This document shows positions 24,823 through 34,216 of a stretch of 39,084 nucleotides of DNA, piece after piece. A model generated the notes under the pieces. That model saw only the letters and a list, made by a program, of their open reading frames with translations. It was not told the origin of the DNA and ran no database searches. A program made the translations under genes and the position numbers. The stretch covers positions 1 to 39,084 of the forward strand of contig ABYL01000063.1 of the NCBI GenBank assembly GCA_000173575.1, given 5' to 3'. The stretch is from Burkholderia sp. H160 (GTDB taxonomy: Bacteria > Pseudomonadota > Gammaproteobacteria > Burkholderiales > Burkholderiaceae). Each line of letters begins with the position of its first letter. Position 1 is the first letter of the stretch.

Positions 24823-25635
24823 TCAGGCCGCATTGACCCGCGCCAGCGCCGTCGTCACCAGTACTTCGAGCAGCGGCGCGACCTTCGCGGCGAGGTCTTC
24901 ATCGTACGCGTAGGGCAATTGCTCTTCCATGTAGGTGATCTGCGACAGTTCGAGTTGCACCGCATGCACGCCCTGCCCGGGCTGCCCATATTGCCGCGTG
25001 ATATAGCCGCCCTTGAAGCGGCCATTCGCGACCGCCGTATAGCCGCCGTGGCGCCCGACCAGCGCGGCCAGTTCGTCGGCCATGCCGGGCGCCGCGCTCG
25101 CCCCGTTCGAGGTGCCGAAGTTGAAGTCCGGCAGACGTCCGGCGAAGAAACGCGGCACGTGCGAGCGGATCGAATGCGCTTCCCACAGCAGCACCTTGCC
25201 GTGCTTCGCCTTCAGCGCCGCGAGCTCGCCCGCGAGCGCCTCGTGATACGGCTTCCAGTAGACGTCGCGACGGCGCGCGATTTCGGCGTCGTCGGGCAGA
25301 TGGCCGTCAAGATAGAGCGGCTCCTTGTCGAACGTATCGACCGGCAGCAGACCCGTGGTGTCCTGCCCCGGGTACAGGTTGGCGCCGTCGGGCGGACGGT
25401 TCAGGTCGATCACGTAGCGCGCGTAGGTCGGCGTCAGGATCGACGCGCCGAGGCGCTTCGCGAACGCATAGAGGCGATCGAGATGCCAGTCGCAATCGTC
25501 GGTGCGTTGCGCGACCGGTGTCATCGTCGCGGCGATGTCGGCGGGGATTTGCGTGCCCACATGCGGGATCGAGATCAGAAGCGGCAGGCTTCCCTGATGC
25601 AGCGAAAAAACCGGGGTGAGGTTCGAAGCAGTCAT
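24823..25635 (-). CDS. hutG: N-formylglutamate deformylase (N-formylglutamate amidohydrolase)
   Basis: Last step of histidine breakdown in this operon: hydrolyses N-formyl-L-glutamate to glutamate and formate. The 270-residue protein starts MTASNLTPVFSLHQGSLPLLISIPHVG and shows family marks TDDCDWHLDRLYAFAKRLGASILTPTYARYVIDLNRP and LLWEAHSIRSHVPRFF, with histidine and acidic residues likely binding metal. Its ATG overlaps the hutF stop codon (ATGA), so translation is coupled. It is the promoter-distal gene of the operon. A much longer frame extends upstream through hutF but is a shadow. Confidence 0.95.
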   Translation of the reverse strand: MTASNLTPVFSLHQGSLPLLISIPHVGTQIPADIAATMTPVAQRTDDCDWHLDRLYAFAKRLGASILTPTYARYVIDLNRPPDGANLYPGQDTTGLLPVDTFDKEPLYLDGHLPDDAEIARRRDVYWKPYHEALAGELAALKAKHGKVLLWEAHSIRSHVPRFFAGRLPDFNFGTSNGASAAPGMADELAALVGRHGGYTAVANGRFKGGYITRQYGQPGQGVHAVQLELSQITYMEEQLPYAYDEDLAAKVAPLLEVLVTTALARVNAA

Positions 25636-27026
25636 GGCTGTGATTTGAGAAGTTCCGCAAGCGCCGCGCGATAGCGCGCATAGGCGACCTCTTCGTCGCG
25701 ATGCCTGCGATTGTCGACGACTTTGACGCCGCCCGCATAGACGTCGCGGATCGGCGTGTCGCCGTGCTCGCAGAATACGACGCCCGACAGCCACGCCTCT
25801 CGCGCATGCTCGGCGATGCTCGAATGATCGGCATCGAGCACGAGCCAATCCGCGCGATGGCCCGGCAGCAACGCGCCGACCGCGCGACCGGTCGCGCGCG
25901 CACCGCCGTCTAGCGCGGCCGCATACAGACGATCGGCGACATGCGGAGCTTGCGCCGACGCCAGCACATTGCGCTGCCGGCGCGTCAGACGCTGGCCGTA
26001 TTCGAGCAGACGCAACTCCGCGCGCCAGTCGACACCGATATGGCTGTCCGAGCCTACACCGATGCGCCCTTGCGCGTCGAGATAGTCGTGCGCGGGGAAA
26101 ATGCCGTCGCCGAGATTCGCCTCGGTGGTCAGACACAAACCCGCGACCGCGCCGCTCTTCGCGAGCGCGAGCGTTTCGTTCGGATCGACGTGGGTCGCGT
26201 GCACGAGACACCAGCGGCCGTCCACCTCGAAACGATCGAGCAGCCATTGCACCGGCCGCGCGCCTTCGGTTTCGATGCATGCGTCGACTTCGGCGGTCTG
26301 TTCGGCAATATGAATATGCACGGGCGCGCTGGGGTCGATGCCGCCAAGCAATACCCGCAACGACGCCTCCGACACCGCGCGCAGCGAATGCGGCGCCACC
26401 CCATAACGCAGCGCCGCGTTTTCGGGGCGCGCCGCGCGCAGCGTGCCGAGCAGATCGAGCAGGCTCTCCGGCGTATTGATGAAGCGCCGCTGATCGTCGC
26501 GCGGCGCACGCGCGCCGAAGCCGCTGTACTGATACAGCACCGGCAGCATCGTGATGCCGATGCCGCTCGCCGATGCCGCATCCACGACGCGTTGCGCAAG
26601 CTCGGCCTGATTCGCGTAGCGCTGGCCATCCTGCGCGTGATGCACGTAGTGAAACTCGCACACCGACGTATAGCCCGCCTTCAACATTTCGATGTAAAGC
26701 CACTGCGCGACGCTCGCGAGACCTTCCGGCGTGATGCGCGCGGCGAAGCGATACATCAGGTCACGCCAGGACCAGAAGTTGTCGGTCGCGTTGGCGCGAT
26801 ATTCGGTGAGCCCCGCCATCGCGCGCTGAAACGCGTGCGAGTGAAGGTTCGGCATGCCAGGCATCAGCGGGCCCGCCGCTTTCGGCACACCCGCCGGCGC
26901 TTCAGGTTGATCCGGCGTGACCGCGCTCAGAGTGCCGTGAGCGTCCCATTCGAGCAGCACATTGCGGCGCCAGCCTTCGGGCAGATACGCGTCAGCGGCG
27001 AACAGTGAGTAATTGGATTGTTTCAT
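25632..27026 (-). CDS. hutF: Formimidoylglutamate deiminase
   Basis: Converts N-formimino-L-glutamate to N-formyl-L-glutamate and ammonia. It is an amidohydrolase-superfamily metalloenzyme of 464 residues. The first metal motif is NLHSHAFQRAMAG; further ligands lie in PHSLRAVS, VHIHIAEQTAEVD, LVHATHVD and GVGSDSHIGVDW. Presence of HutF with a deformylase-type HutG shows that the organism uses the two-step route rather than formiminoglutamase. It follows hutI by 19 bases and overlaps hutG by four. Confidence 0.96.
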   Translation of the reverse strand: MKQSNYSLFAADAYLPEGWRRNVLLEWDAHGTLSAVTPDQPEAPAGVPKAAGPLMPGMPNLHSHAFQRAMAGLTEYRANATDNFWSWRDLMYRFAARITPEGLASVAQWLYIEMLKAGYTSVCEFHYVHHAQDGQRYANQAELAQRVVDAASASGIGITMLPVLYQYSGFGARAPRDDQRRFINTPESLLDLLGTLRAARPENAALRYGVAPHSLRAVSEASLRVLLGGIDPSAPVHIHIAEQTAEVDACIETEGARPVQWLLDRFEVDGRWCLVHATHVDPNETLALAKSGAVAGLCLTTEANLGDGIFPAHDYLDAQGRIGVGSDSHIGVDWRAELRLLEYGQRLTRRQRNVLASAQAPHVADRLYAAALDGGARATGRAVGALLPGHRADWLVLDADHSSIAEHAREAWLSGVVFCEHGDTPIRDVYAGGVKVVDNRRHRDEEVAYARYRAALAELLKSQP

Positions 27027-27045
27027 CTCTCAGATTCTTTCTGGT

Positions 27046-28275
27046 TCAGGTCGCACTCGACTCGCGCCGCGTATAAACGGTTTCGCCCGCGCGCACGACA
27101 CGCGCGCACAACGGCCGGCCGATCCAGTATGCGAGCTCGGCCAGCGAATCGACCGACCACACCGCGAAGTCGGCCGCGCGACCGACCTGCAGCGCACCGT
27201 GCCGATCGCTCTTGCCAAGCGCGCGCGCCGCATGCGCAGTCACGCCTTTTAGCACCTCGGGCACGGTCATACGAAAGAGCGTGCTCGCCATGTTCATCAT
27301 CAACAGCAACGAAGTTGCGGGCGAGGTGCCCGGATTGCTGTCGGTCGAAATCGCGATCGGCACCTCGTAGCGCCGCAGCAGTTCGAGCGGCGGCAACTGC
27401 GTCTCGCGGATGAAGTAGTACGCGCCCGGCAGCAGCACCGCGACGGTGCCCGCTTCTTTCATCGCGGCGACCCCGGCTTCGTCGAGAAACTCGAGGTGAT
27501 CCGCCGACAACGCACGATGGCGCGCCGCGAGCGCGGTGCCGCCGCCGTTCGACAACTGCTCGGCGTGGATCTTGACCGGCAGCTGGTAGCGCGCGGCCGC
27601 GTTGAAGACGCGCTCGCTTTGCGCCAGCGAAAAACCGATGCGCTCGCAGAACACGTCGACCGCATCGACGAGGCCTTCGTCCGCGAGCGCGGGCAGCATC
27701 GTGTTGCAGACTTCGTCGATATACGCGTTAGCACGGCCCGCGAATTCAGGCGGCAGCGCGTGCGCGCCGAGAAACGTCGTGTAGACCGTGACCGGATAGC
27801 GCTCGCCGAGTTGCCGCGCGACGCGCAGCATCTTGCGCTCGCTCGCGAGGTCGAGGCCGTAGCCCGATTTGATTTCGATCGCCGTCACGCCTTCGGCGAG
27901 CAGCGGTTCGAGCCGCGCGGCCGCTTGCCGCAACAGCGACGCTTCGTCCGCCGCGCGCGTCGCGCGCACCGTCGACACGATACCGCCGCCCTGTCGCGCG
28001 ATTTCTTCGTAGCTGACGCCCGCGAGGCGCTGTGCGAATTCGTCCGCGCGCTGGCCGCCATACACGAGGTGCGTATGACAATCGATCAGGCCTGGCGTCA
28101 CCCACGCGCCGCGCAGATCTTCGCGCGGCCATGCAGCGTATTGCGCGGGGAGTTCGATAGCCGCGCCGAGCCACGCGATGCGGCCGTCTTCGACCGCGAT
28201 CGCGGCATCGGCGAGCGTTTGGTGAGGATCGCCCTGCGGGCACAGGTTCAGGTGATGCCAGACAGTTTGCTTCAT
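27046..28275 (-). CDS. hutI: Imidazolonepropionase
   Basis: Opens the ring of 4-imidazolone-5-propionate to give N-formimino-L-glutamate. It is an amidohydrolase-fold protein of 409 residues. The ATG at 28275 ([16 protein letters not shown]) is supported by the typical length and by a 4-base overlap with the hutD stop. Metal and substrate motifs are [54 protein letters not shown] and [11 protein letters not shown]. The frame is open further upstream, but that part overlaps hutD. Confidence 0.97.
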   Translation of the reverse strand: MKQTVWHHLNLCPQGDPHQTLADAAIAVEDGRIAWLGAAIELPAQYAAWPREDLRGAWVTPGLIDCHTHLVYGGQRADEFAQRLAGVSYEEIARQGGGIVSTVRATRAADEASLLRQAAARLEPLLAEGVTAIEIKSGYGLDLASERKMLRVARQLGERYPVTVYTTFLGAHALPPEFAGRANAYIDEVCNTMLPALADEGLVDAVDVFCERIGFSLAQSERVFNAAARYQLPVKIHAEQLSNGGGTALAARHRALSADHLEFLDEAGVAAMKEAGTVAVLLPGAYYFIRETQLPPLELLRRYEVPIAISTDSNPGTSPATSLLLMMNMASTLFRMTVPEVLKGVTAHAARALGKSDRHGALQVGRAADFAVWSVDSLAELAYWIGRPLCARVVRAGETVYTRRESSAT

Positions 28276-28922
28276 CGCGTGTAGTGGATCGTGATTGCGA
28301 GCAACTCGCCGTCGCCCGCTAGCGTGCAGGCTACCGCGTTCGGCCCATCGATGCGCAGCGTGTCGCCGGTGTCGAGCCGCACAGCCTGCGCGTGGTCCGC
28401 CGCCAGCGCGACCGTGACCGCGCCGCTCGCGCAATACAGCAGGACCACGTCGCCGTCGAGTGCGCGCGGCGAATCGGGCTGCGCGCCGGGGCGCCACACC
28501 TTCACGTCGCCCTGCGCCACGTCGCGCCGAACCATCAGGTTGAAGTCGCGTGTTGCGCCCTCGACGAGCCGCGCGTCGATGCGCGTCTCGCCGTTAAAGC
28601 GCGCGATATCGAGCGGTTGCCGCAACGCATGCGTCGCGACCACGCCCGTGTCGCCAAGCTCATCGAGCAGCATGCCCGCGCCGGAGAGCAACACGAGCGT
28701 CCGGTCGACGCCGTCGAAGCGTGAGAACGGCCCGGCCTGCGCGACATCGGCCACGCTCACGCGCCACACGAAGTCGCTGCTCGCCGCGCTCTGTCCGCTC
28801 TTGGGCGGCGGAAAAGCGGCCACCTCGCGCGTGACTCCGCCGCCGTTTTTCCACGGCGCCGCCACGAGGTCGGCGCCGCGAATCAGCGTGACGCTTGCCA
28901 TGCCGCCCGCGTCGTTGGCCAT
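28272..28922 (-). CDS. hutD: HutD family protein (histidine utilisation accessory)
   Basis: Cupin-fold HutD protein of 216 residues. Family landmarks are [61 protein letters not shown] and the C-terminal [13 protein letters not shown]. In Pseudomonas HutD limits the maximal expression of hut genes and may bind formylglutamate; the same role is inferred here. The ATG at 28922 is chosen; GTG at 28928 and ATG at 28901 are in frame alternatives, and none has a strong ribosome binding site, consistent with translational coupling to hutU, whose stop is eight bases away. It overlaps hutI by four bases. Confidence 0.93.
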   Translation of the reverse strand: MANDAGGMASVTLIRGADLVAAPWKNGGGVTREVAAFPPPKSGQSAASSDFVWRVSVADVAQAGPFSRFDGVDRTLVLLSGAGMLLDELGDTGVVATHALRQPLDIARFNGETRIDARLVEGATRDFNLMVRRDVAQGDVKVWRPGAQPDSPRALDGDVVLLYCASGAVTVALAADHAQAVRLDTGDTLRIDGPNAVACTLAGDGELLAITIHYTR

Positions 28923-28930
28923 GGTCACGA

Positions 28931-30619
28931 TCAGCGGCCCAGCATCGGCAGATTGAGACCCGCCTCGCGCGCCGTTTGCTGCGCGAGTTCATAGCCCGCA
29001 TCCGCGTGACGCATCACGCCGGTCGCCGGGTCATTCAGCAGGACGCGGCCGAGGCGCTTGTGCGCAGCTTCGGTGCCGTCCGCGACGATCACGACGCCCG
29101 CGTGCTGCGAGAAGCCCATGCCGACGCCACCGCCGTGATGCAGCGACACCCACGACGCCCCGCCTGCCGTGTTCAGCAGCGCGTTGAGCAGCGGCCAGTC
29201 GCTGACCGCATCCGAGCCGTCCTTCATCGATTCGGTTTCGCGGTTCGGGCTCGCGACCGAACCGGTGTCGAGGTGATCGCGGCCGATCACGATCGGCGCC
29301 TTCAGCTCGCCGTTCCTGACCATTTCGTTGAACGCCTGGCCGAGTCGATAACGATCCTTCACGCCGACCCAGCAGATCCGCGCCGGCAGCCCCTGGAACG
29401 CGATCCGCTCGCGCGCCATATCGAGCCAGTTATGCAGGTGCGGATCGTCGGGGATCAGTTCCTTGACCTTCGCATCGGTCTTGTAGATGTCCTCAGGATC
29501 GCCCGACAGCGCAACCCAGCGGAACGGGCCCTTGCCTTCGCAGAACAGCGGCCGGATATACGCCGGCACGAAGCCCGGGAAATCGAAGGCGTTTTCCACG
29601 CCCATTTCGAGCGCCATCTGGCGAATGTTGTTGCCATAGTCGAGCGTTGCCGCGCCGCGTTCCTGCAGCGTCAGCATGGCCTGCACCTGCCGCGCCATCG
29701 ATCGCTTGGCCGGCGTGACGATGCTTTCCGGCGCGGTCTTCATACGCTCACGCCAGTCTTCGACCGTCCAGCCCTGCGGCAGGTAGCCGTGAATCGGATC
29801 GTGCGCGCTGGTCTGATCGGTCACGCAGTCCGGCGTAATGCCGCGCGCGACGCACTCGGCGAACACGTCGGCGGCATTGCCGAGCAGACCGACCGACACC
29901 GGCTTGCCGCTCTGCTTCGCTGCTTCGATCATGGCCAGGGCTTCGTCGAGCGTCTTCGCCTTCTTGTCGACGTAGCGCGTCTTCAGACGGAAGTCGATGC
30001 GCGTCTCGTCGCATTCGACCGCGATCATCGAGAAGCCGGCCATCGTCGCCGCGAGCGGCTGCGCGCCGCCCATGCCGCCGAGACCGCCGGTCAGGATCCA
30101 GCGGCCCTTCGGGTCGCCGTTGAAATGCTGGTTCGCGACCGCGAAGAAGGTTTCGTAGGTGCCTTGCACGATGCCCTGGCTGCCGATGTAGATCCAGCTG
30201 CCCGCGGTCATCTGGCCGTACATCATCAGGCCCTTGCGGTCGAGTTCGTGGAAGTGTTCCCACGTCGCCCAGTGCGGCACGAGGTTCGAGTTCGCGAGCA
30301 GCACGCGCGGTGCGTCGGCATGCGTGCGGAACACGCCGACCGGCTTGCCCGATTGAATCAGCAGCGTTTCGTCTTCGTTCAGGTCCTTCAGCGACGCGAG
30401 GATCTGGTCGAAGCAATCCCAGTTGCGCGCGGCGCGGCCAATGCCGCCGTACACGACGAGCGCGTGCGGGTGCTCGGCGACTTCGGGGTCCAGATTGTTC
30501 TGGATCATCCGGTACGCGGCTTCCGCGATCCAGGTCTTGCAGGTCTTTTCCGCACCGTGCGGTGCGCGGATCGTGCGAGTCGGATCAAGACGCGGATCGA
30601 CATGTTTCGGATTGTTCAT
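28931..30619 (-). CDS. hutU: Urocanate hydratase
   Basis: NAD-dependent enzyme that hydrates urocanate to 4-imidazolone-5-propionate. The 562-residue length is normal. The ATG at 30619 ([16 protein letters not shown]) has GAGG eight bases upstream. Conserved features visible are the glycine-rich NAD site [22 protein letters not shown], the [11 protein letters not shown] and [12 protein letters not shown] segments with the catalytic-region cysteine nearby ([11 protein letters not shown]), and [13 protein letters not shown]. The frame upstream to 30796 overlaps hutC and is not used. The gene lies 61 bases after hutC. Confidence 0.98.
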   Translation of the reverse strand: MNNPKHVDPRLDPTRTIRAPHGAEKTCKTWIAEAAYRMIQNNLDPEVAEHPHALVVYGGIGRAARNWDCFDQILASLKDLNEDETLLIQSGKPVGVFRTHADAPRVLLANSNLVPHWATWEHFHELDRKGLMMYGQMTAGSWIYIGSQGIVQGTYETFFAVANQHFNGDPKGRWILTGGLGGMGGAQPLAATMAGFSMIAVECDETRIDFRLKTRYVDKKAKTLDEALAMIEAAKQSGKPVSVGLLGNAADVFAECVARGITPDCVTDQTSAHDPIHGYLPQGWTVEDWRERMKTAPESIVTPAKRSMARQVQAMLTLQERGAATLDYGNNIRQMALEMGVENAFDFPGFVPAYIRPLFCEGKGPFRWVALSGDPEDIYKTDAKVKELIPDDPHLHNWLDMARERIAFQGLPARICWVGVKDRYRLGQAFNEMVRNGELKAPIVIGRDHLDTGSVASPNRETESMKDGSDAVSDWPLLNALLNTAGGASWVSLHHGGGVGMGFSQHAGVVIVADGTEAAHKRLGRVLLNDPATGVMRHADAGYELAQQTAREAGLNLPMLGR

Positions 30620-30680
30620 GGTGTACCTCGGAATGCGTGACGATGTTTGATAAAGATTCGGCGAAGACGAAAAAACGAAT

Positions 30681-31376
30681 TCAGAAATGTCCGGTGAAGC
30701 GGTAACGGGTGCCCGGATGCCACAGATTCGCAATCGAGGCCACCTCGCCTTGCGACCACGTGCGCCGGTGCAGCACGAGGCACGGCTCGCGTTCACTCAT
30801 CCTCAACAGCTCGCGCGTGATGTCGTCAGCCACCAGCGCCTCGATGCGGTACTCGACGCGCTGCAGCGGCGCGACGCGCACGAGGTACTGGTTCGGCGTC
30901 GTGCTCGTGAAATCCTGCAACGCGTATTCGGGCGCGACGGCCGGATTGACCCAACGTTCCTCGAGCTGCACCGGTTCGTCGTTTTCGAAATGCAGCAGGC
31001 GCGAATGAAATACGGGGCTGCCCGCGCTCACCTGCATCTCTTCGGCGAGCGTCGCATCGGCGATGCTTGCGCCGATGTTCAGCACCTTCGCCTGATAGCG
31101 ATGACCGCGCGCGATGATTTCATCGGAGATGCTGCGGATCGCGACCAGCGTTGACTCGTACTTGGGACGGGCGACGAAAGTGCCCGAGCCCTGTACGCGT
31201 GTGAGCACCTGCTCCGAGGTCAGCTCGCGCAACGCACGGTTGACCGTCATGCGCGCGACGTTGAACTCGCGCGCAAGCTCGTTTTCGGAGGGCACCTGGT
31301 CGCCTTCGGCCCACTCGCCCGCATGAATGCGGGCGAGGATGAAGTCCTTGATGCCCTGATAAGCCGGTGAGTTCAT
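30681..31376 (-). CDS. hutC: Histidine utilisation repressor, GntR/HutC family
   Basis: Repressor of 231 residues. The N-terminal GntR winged helix ([47 protein letters not shown]) is followed by a UTRA ligand domain ([26 protein letters not shown] and [32 protein letters not shown]). HutC proteins bind urocanate and release DNA. It sits inside the operon it is expected to control, between hutH and hutU, so it would be autoregulated. Operator candidates of the TGTATATACA type lie upstream of hutH. The gap to hutH is 25 bases. Confidence 0.95.
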   Translation of the reverse strand: MNSPAYQGIKDFILARIHAGEWAEGDQVPSENELAREFNVARMTVNRALRELTSEQVLTRVQGSGTFVARPKYESTLVAIRSISDEIIARGHRYQAKVLNIGASIADATLAEEMQVSAGSPVFHSRLLHFENDEPVQLEERWVNPAVAPEYALQDFTSTTPNQYLVRVAPLQRVEYRIEALVADDITRELLRMSEREPCLVLHRRTWSQGEVASIANLWHPGTRYRFTGHF

Positions 31377-31401
31377 GAGAGTGATTCGCGCTCTCGACGG
31401 C

Positions 31402-32922
31402 TTATTGTTCCGACGCGAACGAGAACGGGCTCAGCTTCGCGACCGCGCCGGCCTGCACGAGCTTCGTGACAGCCGCGATGTCCGGCGCGAAGTAGTGATC
31501 GAGCTCGTAGTGCGCGACGTCCTTGCGCACGAGGTCCATCACCTTCTGCAGGCTCGGGCTGGTCTTGTGCGGCGCGCGCAGATCGACGCCCTGGGCGGCG
31601 GCGAGCAGTTCGATCGAGAGGATGTTCGCGGTGTTGTCGGCGATATCGCCGAGCTTGCGCGCGGCGAACGTCGCCATCGACACGTGGTCCTCCTGGTTCG
31701 CCGAAGTGGGCAGCGAATCGACCGAGGCCGGATGCGCGAGCGTCTTGTTCTCGGATGCGAGCGCGGCCGCCGTCACGTGCGCGATCATGAAGCCGGAGTT
31801 CACGCCGCCATCCTTGACGAGGAACGGCGGCAGGCCCGACAGCGTCGCGTCGATCAGCAGCGCGATGCGGCGTTCCGCGAGTGCGCCGATTTCCGAGGCG
31901 GCGAGCGCGAGATTGTCGGCCGCGAACGCGACCGGCTCGGCGTGGAAGTTGCCGCCCGACAGCACTTCGCCGGTGTCGGGGAAAATCAGCGGATTGTCCG
32001 AGACCGCGTTCGCTTCCTTCAGCAGCGTCGCGGCGGCCTGGCGCATCTGGTCGAGGCACGCGCCCATCACCTGCGGCTGGCAGCGCAGGCTGTACGGGTC
32101 CTGCACCTTGTCGCAATCGGCGTGCGACACGTTGATCGCCGAGCCTTGCAGCAGCGAGCGGTAAGCCGCCGCCGCGTCGATCTGGCCTTGATGGCCGCGT
32201 AGTTCGTGGATGCGCGCATCGAACGGCTTGACCGAACCCATCGCCGCGTCGACCGACAGCGCGCCGGCGACGAGCGCCGTGCGGAACAGGTCTTCGATCG
32301 CGAACATGTTGTACAGCGCGAGCGCGGCCGATGCCTGCGTGCCGTTCAGCAGCGCCAGACCTTCCTTCGCCTGCAGCGTGAGCGGCTTCAGACCGACGAG
32401 CGCGAGGCCTTCGGTGGCCGGCATGCGCTCGCCCTTCGCGAACACTTCACCGACGCCGAGCAGGATCGCCGACATATGCGCGAGCGGCGCGAGGTCGCCC
32501 GATGCGCCGACCGAGCCCTTGACCGGGATCACCGGCAGCACGTCGGCGTTGAACAGCGCGATCAGCGCTTCCATCACTTCGCGGCGGATGCCCGAGTGGC
32601 CGCGGCCGAGACTCGACAGCTTCAGCGCCATCAGCAGACGCACGACCGGGCGCGACATCGGCTCGCCGACGCCGACCGCGTGCGACAGCACCAGATTGCG
32701 CTGCAGCAGTTCGAGCTGATCGCGCGGGATGTGCGTGCTGGCGAGGCGGCCAAAGCCGGTATTGATGCCGTAGGCCGGCTCGCCCCTGGCCGTGATGTCG
32801 GCGACGGCCTGCGCGCACGCGTCGATGGCGGCGTGGCTGGCGGGATCGAGTTGCAGGGAGACCTGTTCACGCGCGATCTGGCGCAGTTGCGGGAGGGTCA
32901 GGTAGCCGGGCTTCAGAATCAT
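31402..32922 (-). CDS. hutH: Histidine ammonia-lyase
   Basis: First enzyme of histidine degradation: removes ammonia from L-histidine to give trans-urocanate. The 506-residue length is typical. The self-cyclising Ala-Ser-Gly that forms the MIO cofactor is at residues 140-142 within [17 protein letters not shown]. The N-terminal catalytic loop YGINTGFG is at about 51-58, and [13 protein letters not shown] and [14 protein letters not shown] are conserved. It is the first gene of the operon, and its ATG at 32922 lies just downstream of a candidate promoter and operator array. Confidence 0.98.
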   Translation of the reverse strand: MILKPGYLTLPQLRQIAREQVSLQLDPASHAAIDACAQAVADITARGEPAYGINTGFGRLASTHIPRDQLELLQRNLVLSHAVGVGEPMSRPVVRLLMALKLSSLGRGHSGIRREVMEALIALFNADVLPVIPVKGSVGASGDLAPLAHMSAILLGVGEVFAKGERMPATEGLALVGLKPLTLQAKEGLALLNGTQASAALALYNMFAIEDLFRTALVAGALSVDAAMGSVKPFDARIHELRGHQGQIDAAAAYRSLLQGSAINVSHADCDKVQDPYSLRCQPQVMGACLDQMRQAAATLLKEANAVSDNPLIFPDTGEVLSGGNFHAEPVAFAADNLALAASEIGALAERRIALLIDATLSGLPPFLVKDGGVNSGFMIAHVTAAALASENKTLAHPASVDSLPTSANQEDHVSMATFAARKLGDIADNTANILSIELLAAAQGVDLRAPHKTSPSLQKVMDLVRKDVAHYELDHYFAPDIAAVTKLVQAGAVAKLSPFSFASEQ

Positions 32923-32933
32923 GGTTGTCGTCC

Positions 32934-32943
32934 TGTCTATACA
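32934..32943. promoter_or_regulatory. HutC operator candidate, site 1 (imperfect)
   Basis: TGTCTATACA differs by one base from the perfect TGTATATACA at sites 2 and 3. It lies 12 bases before the hutH start codon, just past the predicted transcription start. Confidence 0.5.
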
Positions 32944-32953
32944 AGTTCAAATA

Positions 32954-32982
32954 AGTCTAGCGGGCGAGTCTTGTATATACAA
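32954..32982 (-). promoter_or_regulatory. Candidate hut promoter
   Basis: On the minus strand TTGTAT (32982-32977), a 17-base spacer and TAGACT (32959-32954), giving a start site near 32947. The -35 box is the right half of operator site 2, so repressor binding there would block polymerase. Matches to the sigma-70 consensus are moderate. Confidence 0.5.
32971..32982. promoter_or_regulatory. HutC operator candidate, site 2 (perfect)
   Basis: TTGTATATACAA is a perfect 12-base palindrome overlapping the candidate -35 box of the hut promoter. The core matches the kind of palindrome known for HutC proteins of Pseudomonas. Confidence 0.75.
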
Positions 32983-33125
32983 CTTCTTTTTCGAGATTTC
33001 GCGCCTGGGGATTTCCATGATTTGCCACGTCGCTTCGGCGGGAGATCGGGACACTGGCTTGCGGCCTGCGGGTGGCGGGTTCGGGAAGCCTGACTCGGCG
33101 TGGCCGCCGTGGTCTACCCCATACT

Positions 33126-33135
33126 TGTATATACA
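33126..33135. promoter_or_regulatory. HutC operator candidate, site 3 (distal)
   Basis: TGTATATACA, a perfect palindrome 154 bases upstream of site 2 and about 55 bases beyond the stop codon of the LysR gene. Position suggests repression by looping, or a second control point. Confidence 0.6.
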
Positions 33136-33189
33136 CCTTCGTGACGCCGGCCGCCATCTGGCCAAAATTCGCGGGCCTCGAGCGACGGA

Positions 33190-34113
33190 CTAAAGTCGGA
33201 CCCGCGCCGCGATGAAATCCAGAAAACACTGCACGCGCCCCGCCAGCGATGCACTCTGGTAGTACACCGCATGCACCGGCTGCCGCTCATCGACGAGCAG
33301 GTTGCCGAGGATCGGCACGAGGCGCTTTTCGCGCACGTCGGCGGCGGTCATGAAGTCGGCGAGACAGGCGATGCCCCAGCCGGACAGCGCCAGTTGCCGC
33401 AATGTTTCCCCGCTCGACGCGGTGATCGACGGTTCGATCTTCAGCAGCGCGGCATCGTCGCGCTGCCCCGTGGCGCGCTTCGTTGCCCTGCCCCCGTCCC
33501 TGAGCGGCCAGCGATTCAGATGCTCCGGCGCCGTAAAACCGATCAGCCGGTGCGCGCGCAATGCGTCGAGCGTCGTCGGCTCGCCGTGCCCGGCCAGATA
33601 CGCCGGGCTCGCGAGCACGCGCAGCCGGCTCTCGCCGAGCGCGCGCGCATGCAACGTCGAATCCTGCAGCGCGCCGATGCGAATCGCGATGTCGACCTTC
33701 TGTTCGAGCAGATCGACGATCCGCTCGTTGCTGGTCAGTTCGAGCCGGATCTCCGGATAGAGCGCCGAAAACGCGGTCATATGCGGCGCCACGCAATGCA
33801 GCATGAACGGCGACGCCGCATCGACGCGCAAGCGCCCCGATGGCCGTTCGCGGCCGCGCGCGACCGACTCCTCGGCCTCCTCCAGAGCATCGAGAATCGC
33901 GCGGGCGCGGCGCAGGAACGCGTCGCCCTCCTCGGTCAGATGCAGACGCCGCGTCGTGCGCCGCACGAGCGCGGTATCGAGCTTCTGCTCGAGGCGCGTG
34001 AGCGCGCGGCTCACGCCGGAGACAGTCTGGCCCAGCTTCTCGGCCGCCGCCGTGATCGAGCCGCTGTCGATCACGGTGACAAATACCAGCAATTCGTCGG
34101 TGGACGTTTTCAT
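33190..34113 (-). CDS. LysR family transcriptional regulator
   Basis: Regulator of 307 residues. The winged helix is at residues about 5-62 (ELLVFVTVIDSGSITAAAEKLGQTVSGVSRALTRLEQKLDTALVRRTTRRLHLTEEGDAF), typical of the AaeR/DmlR-like LysR branch; the effector domain follows from LRVDAASPFMLH. The ATG at 34113 (MKTSTDELL) is the family-like start. It diverges from the NAD-dependent epimerase gene and probably regulates it. It also lies upstream of hutH on the same strand, but the operators between them make read-through control of hut unlikely. Confidence 0.92.
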   Translation of the reverse strand: MKTSTDELLVFVTVIDSGSITAAAEKLGQTVSGVSRALTRLEQKLDTALVRRTTRRLHLTEEGDAFLRRARAILDALEEAEESVARGRERPSGRLRVDAASPFMLHCVAPHMTAFSALYPEIRLELTSNERIVDLLEQKVDIAIRIGALQDSTLHARALGESRLRVLASPAYLAGHGEPTTLDALRAHRLIGFTAPEHLNRWPLRDGGRATKRATGQRDDAALLKIEPSITASSGETLRQLALSGWGIACLADFMTAADVREKRLVPILGNLLVDERQPVHAVYYQSASLAGRVQCFLDFIAARVRL

Positions 34114-34114
34114 T

Positions 34115-34139
34115 ATTGATTTCAAGTCAAGATTGATTT
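34115..34139. promoter_or_regulatory. Candidate LysR box
   Basis: ATTGATTT is repeated at 34115-34122 and 34132-34139 (17-base period). TTGA (34116) and TCAA (34127) form an inverted repeat with the T-N11-A geometry of LysR sites. It sits only a few bases before the LysR start codon, in the divergent region. Confidence 0.4.
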
Positions 34140-34216
34140 GAGACTAACACGCTTTTTGCGAGAATCCGCGCGAGTGATACTGCGTGCCAGTCCAACATTT
34201 CCCTCAGGAGAACGTC

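Noticed and set aside
25636-26703. Upstream extension of the hutG frame, giving an Arg/Ala-rich protein of over 600 residues
   Set aside because: The extension overlaps the whole of hutF, has no family features, and the real hutG start at 25635 is fixed by overlap and homology.
28895-30640. Plus-strand frame of 581 codons opposite hutU
   Set aside because: Shadow of hutU on the other strand: Arg/His-rich composition without motifs, as expected in high-GC DNA.
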